DNA of 64,000 nucleotides. Source: Bradyrhizobium diazoefficiens (GTDB lineage Bacteria; Pseudomonadota; Alphaproteobacteria; Rhizobiales; Xanthobacteraceae). The position numbers and the translations under genes are program-made. Under the pieces are notes generated by a model. The model was not told the DNA's origin, did not search any database, and saw nothing but the letters and a program-made list of their open reading frames with translations. Each line of letters begins with the position of its first letter. Positions within the stretch are counted from its first letter, which is position 1. Positions 34,371 to 42,320 of this stretch are shown here, one piece after another. The stretch spans positions 524,001-588,000 of the forward strand of contig NZ_JAFCJE010000001.1 of NCBI RefSeq assembly GCF_018131185.1, given 5' to 3'.

Positions 34371-35348
34371 ATGACGGTCACCCGCCGCAGATTGCTTCAA
34401 CTTGCCGCAGGACTTGCCACCCTCCCGGCGGTGGCCCTGACCGCGCGAGCGGAGACCTACCCGGCGCGGCCAATCCGCGTGATCGTCCCGCAAGCTGCGG
34501 GAGGCGCCGCCGACATCAGCGCCCGACTGATCGGTCAATGGTTGGGCGAACGCCTGGGGCAGCCCTGCACCATCGAGAACCGGCCGGGCGCGGGCGGCAA
34601 CATCGGGACAGAGGCCGTCGTGGCGTCGGATCCTGATGGCTATACTCTCCTGCTGGCCGGATCGTTCAACGCCATCAACGCAACGCTGTATGAGAAACTC
34701 AGCTTCAACTTCATCCGGGATGTCGCGCCGGTCGCCGGAATCATGCGAATTCCGCTCATCATGGTCGTGAATCCTTCGCTTCCAGTCAGATCCGTGGCGG
34801 AACTGATCGCGTATGCCAAGACCAACCCGGGCAAGCTGAATTTCGGGTCTGCGGGCAACGGCAGTCCCCAGCACATGGCCGGCGCGCTGTTCAAGATCAT
34901 GGCGGACATCGACATCGTGCATGTGCGGTATCGAGGATCGGCGGCCATGTTGACCGACCTTCTGCGTGGCGAAATTCAGTTGGCGTTCGACCCGATTCTC
35001 TCGTCACTCGAGCATATCAAGTCCGGGAAGCTGCGCGCGCTGGCAGTAACAACAGCGACAAGGTCTCCCGCTCTGCCGGATATCCCGCCCGTGGGGGAGG
35101 TGGTGCTCGGCTACGAGTCGGTCGGCTGGGTCGGCATTGGAGTGCCCCAACGCACGCCGGTCCAAATAGTCGAGAAGCTCAACGTCCAGATAAATGCGGC
35201 TCTCGCAGATCCAGGCATCAAGGCCCGGCTGGCGGACCTCGGCGGAGCGCCGCTGCCGGGCTCACCGGCCGATTTCGGCGCGCTCATCGCCGAGCAGACC
35301 GAGCGCTGGGGCAATGTGATCCGCACGGCGCAGATCAAACCCGAATGA
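34371..35348 (+). CDS. Tripartite tricarboxylate transporter (Bug/TctC) substrate-binding protein, orphan
   Basis: Second Bug-family receptor in the window, 325 residues. The twin-arginine signal is MTVTRRRLLQLAAGLATLP, with cleavage after TARAE. The mature start is YPARPIRVIVPQAAGGAADIS, shown here only by its hallmark VPQAAGGAADIS; IENRPGAGGNIG and PDGYTLLL follow. GGACAGGAG precedes the ATG. No TctA/TctB genes are nearby. The divergent winged-helix/TPR protein is the likely regulator. The ligand is unknown. Confidence 0.92.
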   Translation: MTVTRRRLLQLAAGLATLPAVALTARAETYPARPIRVIVPQAAGGAADISARLIGQWLGERLGQPCTIENRPGAGGNIGTEAVVASDPDGYTLLLAGSFNAINATLYEKLSFNFIRDVAPVAGIMRIPLIMVVNPSLPVRSVAELIAYAKTNPGKLNFGSAGNGSPQHMAGALFKIMADIDIVHVRYRGSAAMLTDLLRGEIQLAFDPILSSLEHIKSGKLRALAVTTATRSPALPDIPPVGEVVLGYESVGWVGIGVPQRTPVQIVEKLNVQINAALADPGIKARLADLGGAPLPGSPADFGALIAEQTERWGNVIRTAQIKPE

Positions 35349-35419
35349 CACCCAAGGCATTGGAGATGTCCATTTGGCGCAGCAAGGACTGGCCAACTCG
35401 CTCCCCCCGCGGAGTCTAG

Positions 35420-36661
35420 GTGTCTGTCATGCTCGAGTTGGTGGAAACAATTGTGATCGGCGGCGGCCAGGCCGGACTGGCATTGAGTTATTACCTGGCG
35501 AAATCCGGAAGAGAGCACGTCATCCTGGAGCGCGGCCGTGTCGCCGAGCGATGGCGCAGCGAGCGTTGGGATTCCCTTCATTTCCAATTCCCCAACTGGA
35601 TGATCCGGCTTCCGGGGAGGGCCTATGATGGAGACGACCCCGATGGCTTTTCTGAACGAGATGACATCGTTCGGTTTATCTCGGACTACGCTGCCCGCAA
35701 TGTAGCGCCCCTGCGTTGCGGGGTGAATGTTACCGGGCTGAATCGAGACGAGAGTGGTCGTCTAGTTGTGAGCGCAGGCTCGATGTCCATGACGGCGGCT
35801 AACGTCGTCGTAGCAACCGGCCCCTATCAATTGCCGACACTGCCGCCCTGCGCTGCACATCTGCCGGCGAGCGTCCGCCAAATCACGGCGAGCCGCTATA
35901 CCCGTCCGTCCGATCTGCCGCCCGGCAATGTCCTGGTCGTGGGGTCCGGCGCGTCCGGCTTTCAAATCGTAGAGGACCTGCTTCTCCAGGGACGGGGTGT
36001 ATACTACTCCCTGCGCGGACACCGGCGTGTTCCAAGACGCTATCGTGGGCGTGACACCGGCAGATGGAACGAAGAGATGGGCCTCAACAATCGGACTGTT
36101 GACGTGCTCCAACCGGGTTTCAGGCCGCCTCTGGTTACTGGTCACAAGGGAGGCGCAACGGTTGATTTGCGTGACTTGGCGGAGCGCGGTGTGACGCTTC
36201 TCGGCAGTCTTCAGCATGTTGAAAAAACGTGCGTCTTTTTCGCAACGGATCTGAATGCAAACCTCGACGCTGGTGACGAGACGTTCCGACAAGCGGTTAG
36301 TGCCATCGACGCGCATATCGAGACTAATGGTATCGATGCCCCACCCGCTGGCGAGTTCTCAGATCTGATGGCCAAGCAGCCAAAGAGTCTTCCAGAAATC
36401 GCGATGCTCGATCTGAATTCCGTTGCGATAACCACTGTCATATGGGCGGTCGGCTACAGCTATGATTTCGGATGGATCAACTGCGATGTGCTGGACGCGC
36501 GTGGAGCACCCATCCAGCGTCGGGGAGTTACTGCAGTTCCCGGCGTTTATTTTCTCGGTTTGCCTCGAATGCACAAGGTCCAGTCGGCATTTCTCTGGGG
36601 TGTCGGTGAGGACGCCGAATTTTTATCTCAACACATCGACGGGTCGACGGGTGTCTCCTGA
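35420..36661 (+). CDS. Flavin-containing monooxygenase / FAD-NAD(P)-binding oxidoreductase
   Basis: Predicted FAD- and NAD(P)-dependent oxygenase of 413 residues. The FAD dinucleotide fold is at the N-terminus (TIVIGGGQAGLALSYYL, about 10-26). A second nucleotide fold lies near 175 (VLVVGSGASGFQIVEDLL). VVVATGPYQLPTLP marks the usual ATG motif between them, and IWAVGYSYDFGW the C-terminal one. The start is a GTG at 35420 with GGAG 5 bp upstream, or the ATG at 35429. The DNA is visibly less GC-rich than its neighbours, which suggests recent acquisition. The substrate is unknown; such proteins oxidise small amines, sulfides or sugars. Confidence 0.88.
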   Translation: MSVMLELVETIVIGGGQAGLALSYYLAKSGREHVILERGRVAERWRSERWDSLHFQFPNWMIRLPGRAYDGDDPDGFSERDDIVRFISDYAARNVAPLRCGVNVTGLNRDESGRLVVSAGSMSMTAANVVVATGPYQLPTLPPCAAHLPASVRQITASRYTRPSDLPPGNVLVVGSGASGFQIVEDLLLQGRGVYYSLRGHRRVPRRYRGRDTGRWNEEMGLNNRTVDVLQPGFRPPLVTGHKGGATVDLRDLAERGVTLLGSLQHVEKTCVFFATDLNANLDAGDETFRQAVSAIDAHIETNGIDAPPAGEFSDLMAKQPKSLPEIAMLDLNSVAITTVIWAVGYSYDFGWINCDVLDARGAPIQRRGVTAVPGVYFLGLPRMHKVQSAFLWGVGEDAEFLSQHIDGSTGVS

Positions 36662-36686
36662 TCAGCCTTGGCGGACTTGGCTGATC
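36660..36686 (+). terminator. Hairpin at the 3' end of the flavin monooxygenase gene
   Basis: Arms GATCAGCC and GGCTGATC are separated by 11 bases; the first arm overlaps the TGA stop. No T tract follows, so intrinsic termination would be weak, and the hairpin may protect the mRNA end instead. Confidence 0.4.
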
Positions 36687-36785
36687 GGTACCGGCGAGGC
36701 TGCTGCTGATCCCAAGCCGGCATTGGCTAACGCATGAGGGTCAATTAGCATCTCCCCCAGCTTCAGTTGCTTTGGGTCTCTCTCA

Positions 36786-38063
36786 ATGATCGGACGAAGC
36801 TTCAAACAGCTACTTCGCGTCGCCAGTGCGGTGGCATTTCCCCTCATTCTGGAGGTGCTCACGCTGAATTCGCAGCGCGCCTTCGCCCAAGCAGAGCCGG
36901 CGCCACAAGCTGCCAGTCCCCGCTTTCGTGCGGATGGACCGACGGCAGACGAATTTGGCCAGCAGGACGGATACCCGGCTTGCAAGGGCATCGACTATGT
37001 CGACCAAAAGCGCTGCCGGGTAGGCGCGCTGAGTCGCTATGACACGCTGTTTCCCGCACGCACCATCAGTGCTCCGAAACAGTCGATCCCGCTGGCTCGC
37101 GCAGCGCACGAACCCGTCATTCACTATGCCTTCGCCGGACTCAAGCTGACGCTCGATGACTACCTCGATCGGCAACCGGTCACCGGCCTGTTGATTGCGA
37201 AAGACAATACGATTCTGGTCGAGCGTTACCAGTACGGACGCACCGATCGGGATCGCCTGGCGTCCTTCTCGATGGCGAAGACCGTGCTTTCGCTGCTCAT
37301 CGGAATCGCTGTCAAGGAGGGCGCCATCCGGTCCGTCGACGATCTCGCGGAAAGCTATGTCCCTGACCTGAAGGACACCGAATACGGCCGGACGCCGATC
37401 AAGGCCCTGCTGCTGATGTCTTCAGGTGTCGCGTTCTCGGAGGATTACGGCAGCAGATCCAGCGATATCAACAAGCTGGCCCGTATGACGGTTGAGCCGG
37501 GCTCTCCCGGCAGCCTCTTCGCGGTGAAGCAGTTCAATACGCGTCTCTCCCCGCCCGGCGTGCGTTTTTCTTATTCGTCCGCTGAATCACTGGTGCTGGG
37601 CCTTGTGCTCGCGGCCGCCACCAAGCGCACCGTGTCCGACTATGCCGCCGAAAAACTCTGGCAGCCAATGGGGGCGGAAGCCGATGCGACGTGGATCGTC
37701 GATGCGACCGGGCAGGAAATCACGTTTGCCTATGTCAACGCGGTGCTGCGCGATTGGGCGCGCCTCGGCCTGATGCTGGCCAATCACGGCAACTGGAATG
37801 GCAAGCAGATCGTGCCTGCAGACTGGCTCACGGCATCGGCTGCTGATGCGCTTCCCACGGACTCCCCCCTGGCGAAGTACGGTTATCAAGTCTGGTTTTC
37901 CGCAGACACCAGGCGCTTCTCGCTCCAGGGTTTCCGCGGACAATTTGTCTTTGTCGATCCGGACCTGAAGCTTGTTCTCGTGCAGACCGCGCTCAGCGGT
38001 GACCGACCCGCGCCCGCTGAGCTGTTTGCTCTTTGGATCGCGCTGCGAGCGCAGGTTCGGTAA
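36786..38063 (+). CDS. Serine hydrolase of the beta-lactamase/penicillin-binding protein fold (class C-like)
   Basis: Exported protein of 425 residues. A signal-like N-terminus (MIGRSFKQLLRVASAVAFPL to RAFAQA) precedes a class C beta-lactamase fold. The catalytic Ser162 and Lys165 are in FSMAKT and Tyr263 in FSYSSAES. The third motif (HxG/KTG) is not obvious; LQGFRGQ near 380 stands at its place. Such proteins are usually esterases, D-amino peptidases or 6-aminohexanoate-dimer-hydrolase-like enzymes rather than antibiotic resistance determinants. It follows the flavin monooxygenase at 124 bp. Confidence 0.88.
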   Translation: MIGRSFKQLLRVASAVAFPLILEVLTLNSQRAFAQAEPAPQAASPRFRADGPTADEFGQQDGYPACKGIDYVDQKRCRVGALSRYDTLFPARTISAPKQSIPLARAAHEPVIHYAFAGLKLTLDDYLDRQPVTGLLIAKDNTILVERYQYGRTDRDRLASFSMAKTVLSLLIGIAVKEGAIRSVDDLAESYVPDLKDTEYGRTPIKALLLMSSGVAFSEDYGSRSSDINKLARMTVEPGSPGSLFAVKQFNTRLSPPGVRFSYSSAESLVLGLVLAAATKRTVSDYAAEKLWQPMGAEADATWIVDATGQEITFAYVNAVLRDWARLGLMLANHGNWNGKQIVPADWLTASAADALPTDSPLAKYGYQVWFSADTRRFSLQGFRGQFVFVDPDLKLVLVQTALSGDRPAPAELFALWIALRAQVR

Positions 38064-38110
38064 GGCGCGGGTGGCAAGTCGGCATTTCGGCTTGTGGCCC
38101 AACGCGCAAG

Positions 38111-38545
38111 CTAGATAGTCGGCTTACGTCCTCGCCGCGTCCACGTCGCCCGCTCGGCGAAGACTTGGCTGACCTCCGCCATGTGCTCCGTGCCCCACGT
38201 GCAGAGCGGCACGAGAGCCTGGGCGAGGCTTTGGCCCAACGGGGTGAGGCTATAGTCCACCCGCGGCGGCACCTCCTTGTAGTCGGTCCGTTTCACGAGA
38301 CCGTCGGCTTCCAATTCCTTGAGTTGCTGGATCAGCATCTTGTCGCTGACGTCGCGCACGGCGCGCCGCAGCTCGCCGTAGCGGGTCGGACCGTCCTGGG
38401 CGAGGAAGTACAGGATCAGCGGCTTCCACTTGCCGGCGATGACCCGCAAGGTCGCATCGAGGCCGCATGTGAAGCCGGGCAAGGTCGGCGTGCAACGCTG
38501 GACATCCGGTGGAGACTGCGTGGGCGGAAAGGCTGGATCTGACAT
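38111..38545 (-). CDS. HxlR-family transcriptional regulator
   Basis: MarR-like winged-helix repressor of 144 residues of the HxlR group, which senses electrophiles, aldehydes or redox changes. The core is FTCGLDATLRVIAGKWKPLILYFL, recognisable from its GKWKPLIL segment, followed by RYGELRRAVRDVSDKML and RTDYKEVPPRVDYSLTPLG. Cys near the N-terminus (QRCTPTLPGFTCG) could be the sensor. The start is the ATG at 38545 with GGTAAG upstream. It is divergent from an SDR gene, its probable target. Confidence 0.93.
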   Translation of the reverse strand: MSDPAFPPTQSPPDVQRCTPTLPGFTCGLDATLRVIAGKWKPLILYFLAQDGPTRYGELRRAVRDVSDKMLIQQLKELEADGLVKRTDYKEVPPRVDYSLTPLGQSLAQALVPLCTWGTEHMAEVSQVFAERATWTRRGRKPTI

Positions 38546-38628
38546 TTTGGGCACTTACCAAATGGTGCATACTTGTCGATAGGTGGGTACGCCGCCAGCT
38601 CAGTGCAACCTCAGTGAAGGAGCACATC
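38546..38628. promoter_or_regulatory. HxlR/SDR divergent promoter with 9-bp direct repeat
   Basis: GGTGCATAC at 38564-38572 and GGTGGGTAC at 38582-38590 agree at 7 of 9 bases and are 18 bp apart. The region is only 83 bp, so both promoters must overlap here. These repeats are candidates for HxlR binding; the assignment is inference. Confidence 0.4.
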
Positions 38629-39363
38629 ATGAGCAGACTACAAGGCAAGACGGCAGTGGTGACCGGCGGCGGAACCGGCATCGGATTGGGAGCAGCGAAG
38701 CGGTTCATCGAGGAAGGCGCCTTCGTCTATCTCTTCGGGCGGCGCCAGGAGCCGCTCGACGCCGCGGTGGCGCAACTCGGGTCCTCGGCGCGCGCGATCA
38801 GGGGATCGGTCACAGACCTCTCCGATCTCGACCGGCTGTACGCTGCGGTGAAGGCCGAACGGGGAGGGCTCGACATTCTGTTCGCCAATGCCGGAACGGG
38901 GCTGTTTGCGCCGCTCGGGGAGATCACGGTCGAGCACTACGATCACATCTTCGACGTCAACGTGAAGGGGCTGGTGTTTTCGGTGCAGAAGGCGCTGCCG
39001 CTGATGAGAGAAGGCTCGTCGATCATCCTGACCGGTTCGAGCACGGGCGTGATGGGAACGCCGCAATTCAGCATCTACAGCGCGACCAAGGCCGCGATCC
39101 GCAATCTGGCACGAAGCTGGGCGCTGGATCTGCGCGGCACCGGCATCCGCGTCAACGTGCTGTCTCCGGGGCCGATCAAGACGGAGCTGGCGCTGGAGAT
39201 CGTCGGCGAGGAGGCATTTGATGCGCTCGGAAGCACCACGCCCATCGGGCGTGTCGGCGATCCCTCGGAGACGGGGGCGGTGGCCGCGTTCCTGGCGTCC
39301 TCGGACAGCAGCTTCATGACCGGCGGCGAAGTGTTCGCCGATGGAGGCCTGGCGCAGGTCTGA
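38629..39363 (+). CDS. SDR-family oxidoreductase
   Basis: Short-chain dehydrogenase of 244 residues. TGGGTGIGLGAA is the cofactor loop (about 11-22), FANAGTGLFAP corresponds to NNAG, the catalytic serine is in ILTGSSTGVMG, and Tyr150 and Lys154 are in YSATKAA. The start is the ATG at 38629 with AAGGAG 8 bp upstream. It is divergent from an HxlR regulator, an arrangement common for aldehyde or quinone reductases induced by electrophiles. The substrate is unknown. Confidence 0.93.
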   Translation: MSRLQGKTAVVTGGGTGIGLGAAKRFIEEGAFVYLFGRRQEPLDAAVAQLGSSARAIRGSVTDLSDLDRLYAAVKAERGGLDILFANAGTGLFAPLGEITVEHYDHIFDVNVKGLVFSVQKALPLMREGSSIILTGSSTGVMGTPQFSIYSATKAAIRNLARSWALDLRGTGIRVNVLSPGPIKTELALEIVGEEAFDALGSTTPIGRVGDPSETGAVAAFLASSDSSFMTGGEVFADGGLAQV

Positions 39364-39374
39364 GTGTTGAGCGT

Positions 39375-39404
39375 GAGGGCTTCGGTCATTCGATCGAAGC
39401 CCTC
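39375..39404. terminator. Hairpin between convergent SDR and amidohydrolase genes
   Basis: Perfect 10-bp stem GAGGGCTTCG / CGAAGCCCTC with a 10-base loop, located between the two stops. There is no T tract, so this may be a rho-assisted or processed 3' end serving both genes. Confidence 0.55.
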
Positions 39405-39431
39405 GATGCGCGACGCGATGAGGGGATGCGC

Positions 39432-40316
39432 TTAGATCCCCAGAATCTTCCTCGCGTTGGCCTTGAGCACCTTCGGCCGGATCTCGTCGCGGATGTCGAT
39501 CTTGGCGAAATCCGACAGCCAGCGGTCCGGCGTGATCACCGGCCAGTCCGAGCCGAACAGCATCTTGTCCTGCAGAATCGAGTTGATGTAGCGCACCAGG
39601 ATCGGCGGGAAGTACTTCGGCGACCAGCCCGACAGGTCGATGTAGACGTTGGGCTTGTGGGTCGCGACCGACAGCGCCTCCTCCTGCCAGGGGAAGGAAG
39701 GGTGGGCGAGGATGATCTTGAGGTCGGGGAAATCGGCCGCGACGTCGTCCATGTACATCGGGTTGGAATATTTCAGCCGCATCCCCATGCCGCCCGGCAT
39801 GCCCGAGCCGACGCCGGTCTGGCCGGTGTGAAACAGCGCGATCGCGCCGCCATTGTTGATCTCTTCGTAGAGCGGATAGGCCATGCGGTCGTTGGCGTAG
39901 AAGCCCTGCATGGTCGGATGGAATTTGAAGCCGCGCACGCCGTATTCCTCGATCAGCTTGCGCGCTTCGCGGACGCCGAGCTTGCCCTTGTGCGGGTCGA
40001 TCGAGACGAAGGGGATGAGGACGTCGAGATGCTCGGAGGCGACCTCCAGCATCTCGTAATTGTTGTAGCGGCGGAAGCCGGTCTCGCGCTCGGCATCGAC
40101 CGGGAAGATCACGGCGGCGATGTTCTTGGAGCGGTAATAGGCCGCGGTCTCCGGCACGGTCGGCGGATGCTTGTTCGGCGACTTGAAGTACTCCGCCATC
40201 TGCGCCTGGAAGTCGTCATAGCCGTCGTCGGCATGGCAGCCGCAAGGCTCTTCGGCATGAGTGTGGATGTCGATGGCGACGACTTTGTCGATATCAGGCA
40301 GCTTCAGCTTCGGCAT
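39432..40316 (-). CDS. Amidohydrolase family protein (TIM-barrel, ACMSD-like)
   Basis: Metal-dependent hydrolase or decarboxylase of 294 residues in the amidohydrolase-2 family (PF04909 type). Metal ligands are visible in IDIHTHAEEP near the N-terminus, in FKFHPTMQGF, in ILAHPSFPW and in FGSDWPVITP near the C-terminus. Members decarboxylate aromatic carboxylates or hydrolyse lactones. GGGAGGACACCC precedes the ATG. The CGCH segment after the first metal motif is unusual. A palindrome lies 30 bp upstream. The substrate is unknown. Confidence 0.9.
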   Translation of the reverse strand: MPKLKLPDIDKVVAIDIHTHAEEPCGCHADDGYDDFQAQMAEYFKSPNKHPPTVPETAAYYRSKNIAAVIFPVDAERETGFRRYNNYEMLEVASEHLDVLIPFVSIDPHKGKLGVREARKLIEEYGVRGFKFHPTMQGFYANDRMAYPLYEEINNGGAIALFHTGQTGVGSGMPGGMGMRLKYSNPMYMDDVAADFPDLKIILAHPSFPWQEEALSVATHKPNVYIDLSGWSPKYFPPILVRYINSILQDKMLFGSDWPVITPDRWLSDFAKIDIRDEIRPKVLKANARKILGI

Positions 40317-40346
40317 GGGTGTCCTCCCGACGGGTTGCCGAATTGA

Positions 40347-40359
40347 TTATATGATATAA
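40347..40359. promoter_or_regulatory. 13-bp AT-rich palindrome upstream of the amidohydrolase gene
   Basis: TTATAT-G-ATATAA is perfectly symmetric and lies 31 bp upstream of the amidohydrolase start in otherwise GC-rich DNA. It resembles GntR/FCD-type operators and also could overlap the -10 element on the minus strand. No regulator gene is adjacent. Confidence 0.45.
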
Positions 40360-40627
40360 CGAATTTGGCAAGGTGTCCTTGAACGCCTTGGAACCCCCGG
40401 GATAAATCAGGCCGATCCGGCCCGTTCGACTGTGCATGGGGGTTGTTTTCGCGAATTTGCCGGTTCGGAAGGCGGCAGTTAACATTGACAGCACCTGCCG
40501 CCATGCCTTAAGAACCGCCCCGTCCCGGGCGGTCGGTCCGCCAGCGGGAAAAATCTCATTTTGCCACATTCGCGCGTGCCGAAACGGTAGTGCCGAACAC
40601 GGCCTTTCGAACGTTCAGGATTCTGCC
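40360..40627. other. Intergenic region between amidohydrolase and rpmJ
   Basis: About 270 bp with no credible gene. It should hold the promoter of rpmJ on the plus strand and part of the amidohydrolase promoter on the minus strand. Frames crossing it are incidental. Confidence 0.4.
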
Positions 40628-40753
40628 ATGAAGGTCCGTAACTCGCTGAAATCGCTGCGCGGTCGCCATCGCGCCAACCGCCTGGTCCGCCGCAAGGGCC
40701 GGGTCTATGTGATCAACAAGGTGCAGCGCCGTTTCAAGGCACGTCAGGGCTGA
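40628..40753 (+). CDS. rpmJ: 50S ribosomal protein L36 (cysteine-free form)
   Basis: Protein of 41 residues that binds 23S rRNA in the large ribosomal subunit. It begins [18 protein letters not shown] and continues [13 protein letters not shown], ending in RFKARQG. It lacks all cysteines of the zinc ribbon found in the classical L36, as is typical for alphaproteobacteria. The start ATG at 40628 lies in a longer open frame whose upstream part is not coding. It stands alone rather than in a ribosomal protein operon, which is usual for this lineage. An intrinsic-terminator-like hairpin follows. Confidence 0.93.
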   Translation: MKVRNSLKSLRGRHRANRLVRRKGRVYVINKVQRRFKARQG

Positions 40754-40810
40754 TCTCGCCCTGCCGGACGCCCGCGCGCCCGCAAGACCACGATCTCACA
40801 CGAGTTTGAC

Positions 40811-40841
40811 GCCGCCCTGCTTTGCAAGGGCGGCTTTGCGC
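40811..40841 (+). terminator. Terminator after rpmJ
   Basis: Stem GCCGCCCT / AGGGCGGC with an 8-base loop, followed by TTTGCGCGTTT. It ends 15 bp before the next start and is oriented to terminate rpmJ. Confidence 0.65.
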
Positions 40842-40856
40842 GTTTAGACTTCGGCC

Positions 40857-41489
40857 ATGGCTTTGAGATTCCCGCATCCGCGCACCCTGTGTCTGGCACT
40901 TGTGCTGGGAAGTGTCGGCCTCGCTCCAGCTCTGGCGCAGCAGGTCGAGCCGCCCGGCAAGCAGAAGAAGCTTCCCGAGGCACCGGCCAAGCTGCCCAAG
41001 GTCGATCGCAGCAAGAATCTCGAGTTTCTGTTCGGCGCGCTGAAGGCGGCACCCGACGAGGCCAGCGCCAAGCATGTCGAAGCGCGGATCTGGGCAATCT
41101 GGATCCAGACCCCGAGCGACACCGCGGCGTTGTTGATGGCGCGCGCCAAGACCGCGGTCGACGCCAAGAAGATCGAGGTCGCGATCAAGCTGCTGGATTC
41201 GGTCATCAAGCTCAGGCCCGACTACATCGAGGCCTGGAACCGGCGCGCCACGCTCTACTACATGCAGAACGACTATGGCCGTTCGCTCGCAGATATCCAG
41301 CAAGTGCTGGTCCGGGAGCCGCGCCATTTCGGCGCGCTCGCAGGCCTCGGCATGATCATGCAGGAGGTCGGCGACGAGAAGCGCGCGCTCGAGGCCTATC
41401 GCAAGGCACTCGCGGTCAACCCGCACCTCGAAAAGATCCCCGATCAGGTCAAGGCGTTGACCGAGAAGGTCGAAGGTCGCGACATCTAG
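40857..41489 (+). CDS. Secreted or periplasmic tetratricopeptide-repeat protein
   Basis: Protein of 210 residues with a cleavable signal peptide (MALRFPHPRT to PALAQQ). A Pro/Lys-rich linker follows, then about three TPR motifs (AAPDEASAKHVEARIWAIW, IEAWNRRATLYYMQNDYGRSL, HFGALAGLGMIMQEVGDEKRALEAY), shown here by positions about 60-80, 125-145 and 160-185. TPRs mediate protein contacts; the partner is unknown. It follows rpmJ but is separated from it by a terminator. Confidence 0.85.
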   Translation: MALRFPHPRTLCLALVLGSVGLAPALAQQVEPPGKQKKLPEAPAKLPKVDRSKNLEFLFGALKAAPDEASAKHVEARIWAIWIQTPSDTAALLMARAKTAVDAKKIEVAIKLLDSVIKLRPDYIEAWNRRATLYYMQNDYGRSLADIQQVLVREPRHFGALAGLGMIMQEVGDEKRALEAYRKALAVNPHLEKIPDQVKALTEKVEGRDI

Positions 41490-41615
41490 CGGATAAGTTG
41501 ATCATTGCCTGAATGATTGCGGCCGGCGCGGGTTAACCACGTTCGAAGGCGCGGCGTCTTGCGGACTATTGCCGATGCCGCCGCAGGCCTACCTGCAATG
41601 GCAGGAGCCAAAGCC

Positions 41616-41876
41616 ATGAAGCGTTTGATCTTTGCAGGGTGCTTGCTGCTGGCGTCGGGGGCGTCGAGCTTCGCCGACGGACTGTTCTGGGTGGTCGGCA
41701 ACCGCGCCACCGGAAAATGCAATATCGTGACCAGCAATCCGGTCATCATCGGCGACATCTGGTTCGGCGACGGTCCCTACAAGTCCAGGGCCGATGCCAA
41801 GCTTGCCCGTTCGACGATCCGCGCCTGTCCCGCGCCCACGCCCGACGAGGAAAAGGCCGAGGACGGCTCGAACTAG
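41616..41876 (+). CDS. Small secreted hypothetical protein, 86 aa
   Basis: Exported protein with a signal peptide (MKRLIFAGCLLLASGASSFA). The mature part is about 66 residues with two cysteines (TGKCNIVTSNPV and IRACPAP) that could form a disulfide. AGGAG lies 10 bp before the ATG at 41616. It resembles small rhizobial periplasmic proteins of unknown function. An in-frame start at 41517 would place the signal sequence internally and is unlikely. Confidence 0.75.
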   Translation: MKRLIFAGCLLLASGASSFADGLFWVVGNRATGKCNIVTSNPVIIGDIWFGDGPYKSRADAKLARSTIRACPAPTPDEEKAEDGSN

Positions 41877-41883
41877 GCTGCGC

Positions 41884-42066
41884 TTAATGCAGGACGCTGC
41901 CGCCGCGCTCGACCAGGCCGCGATCGGCGGCTGCGGCGTAAGCCTTTGCAAGCTCCGTCTCGAGGTGCTCGTTGATCAGGAGCAGTGCCCGCACGGCGCC
42001 GCGCAGGTCGCCGTTGCAGCTTGCGACGATCTCGTCGATCGCGCTGTCGTTCGATCTGATGCTCAT
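41884..42066 (-). CDS. Small hypothetical protein, 60 aa
   Basis: Soluble helical protein starting MSIRSNDSAIDEIV with NGDLRGAVRALLLINEHLE in the middle. No domain is recognised. GGAGG lies 7 bp upstream of the ATG, which strongly supports translation. It is convergent with the preceding gene at 7 bp. Homologues of this size are, as far as I recall, widespread in Bradyrhizobium; function unknown. Confidence 0.72.
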   Translation of the reverse strand: MSIRSNDSAIDEIVASCNGDLRGAVRALLLINEHLETELAKAYAAAADRGLVERGGSVLH

Positions 42067-42320
42067 CGAAAATCCTCCAATTCAAACCAGGACAAATTCT
42101 GCCGGTCTTTCCCACATCCCCTGGGGCCTGCGAGGAGGATCGGCGCCCACCCGCGCCTAGATGGCGGAACCGACCATGGCGATTATATGGAAGCCGCGAT
42201 GACGGCTGCATGAAGCTGTTCCGAGGCTTGCGTGTCGTCTGAGAATATTGTTGATTCCATTGAGTTTTTACGTTCCTCAATTATGCACATATCCACAGCC
42301 CCGGCGCTTTTGGTGGACGC

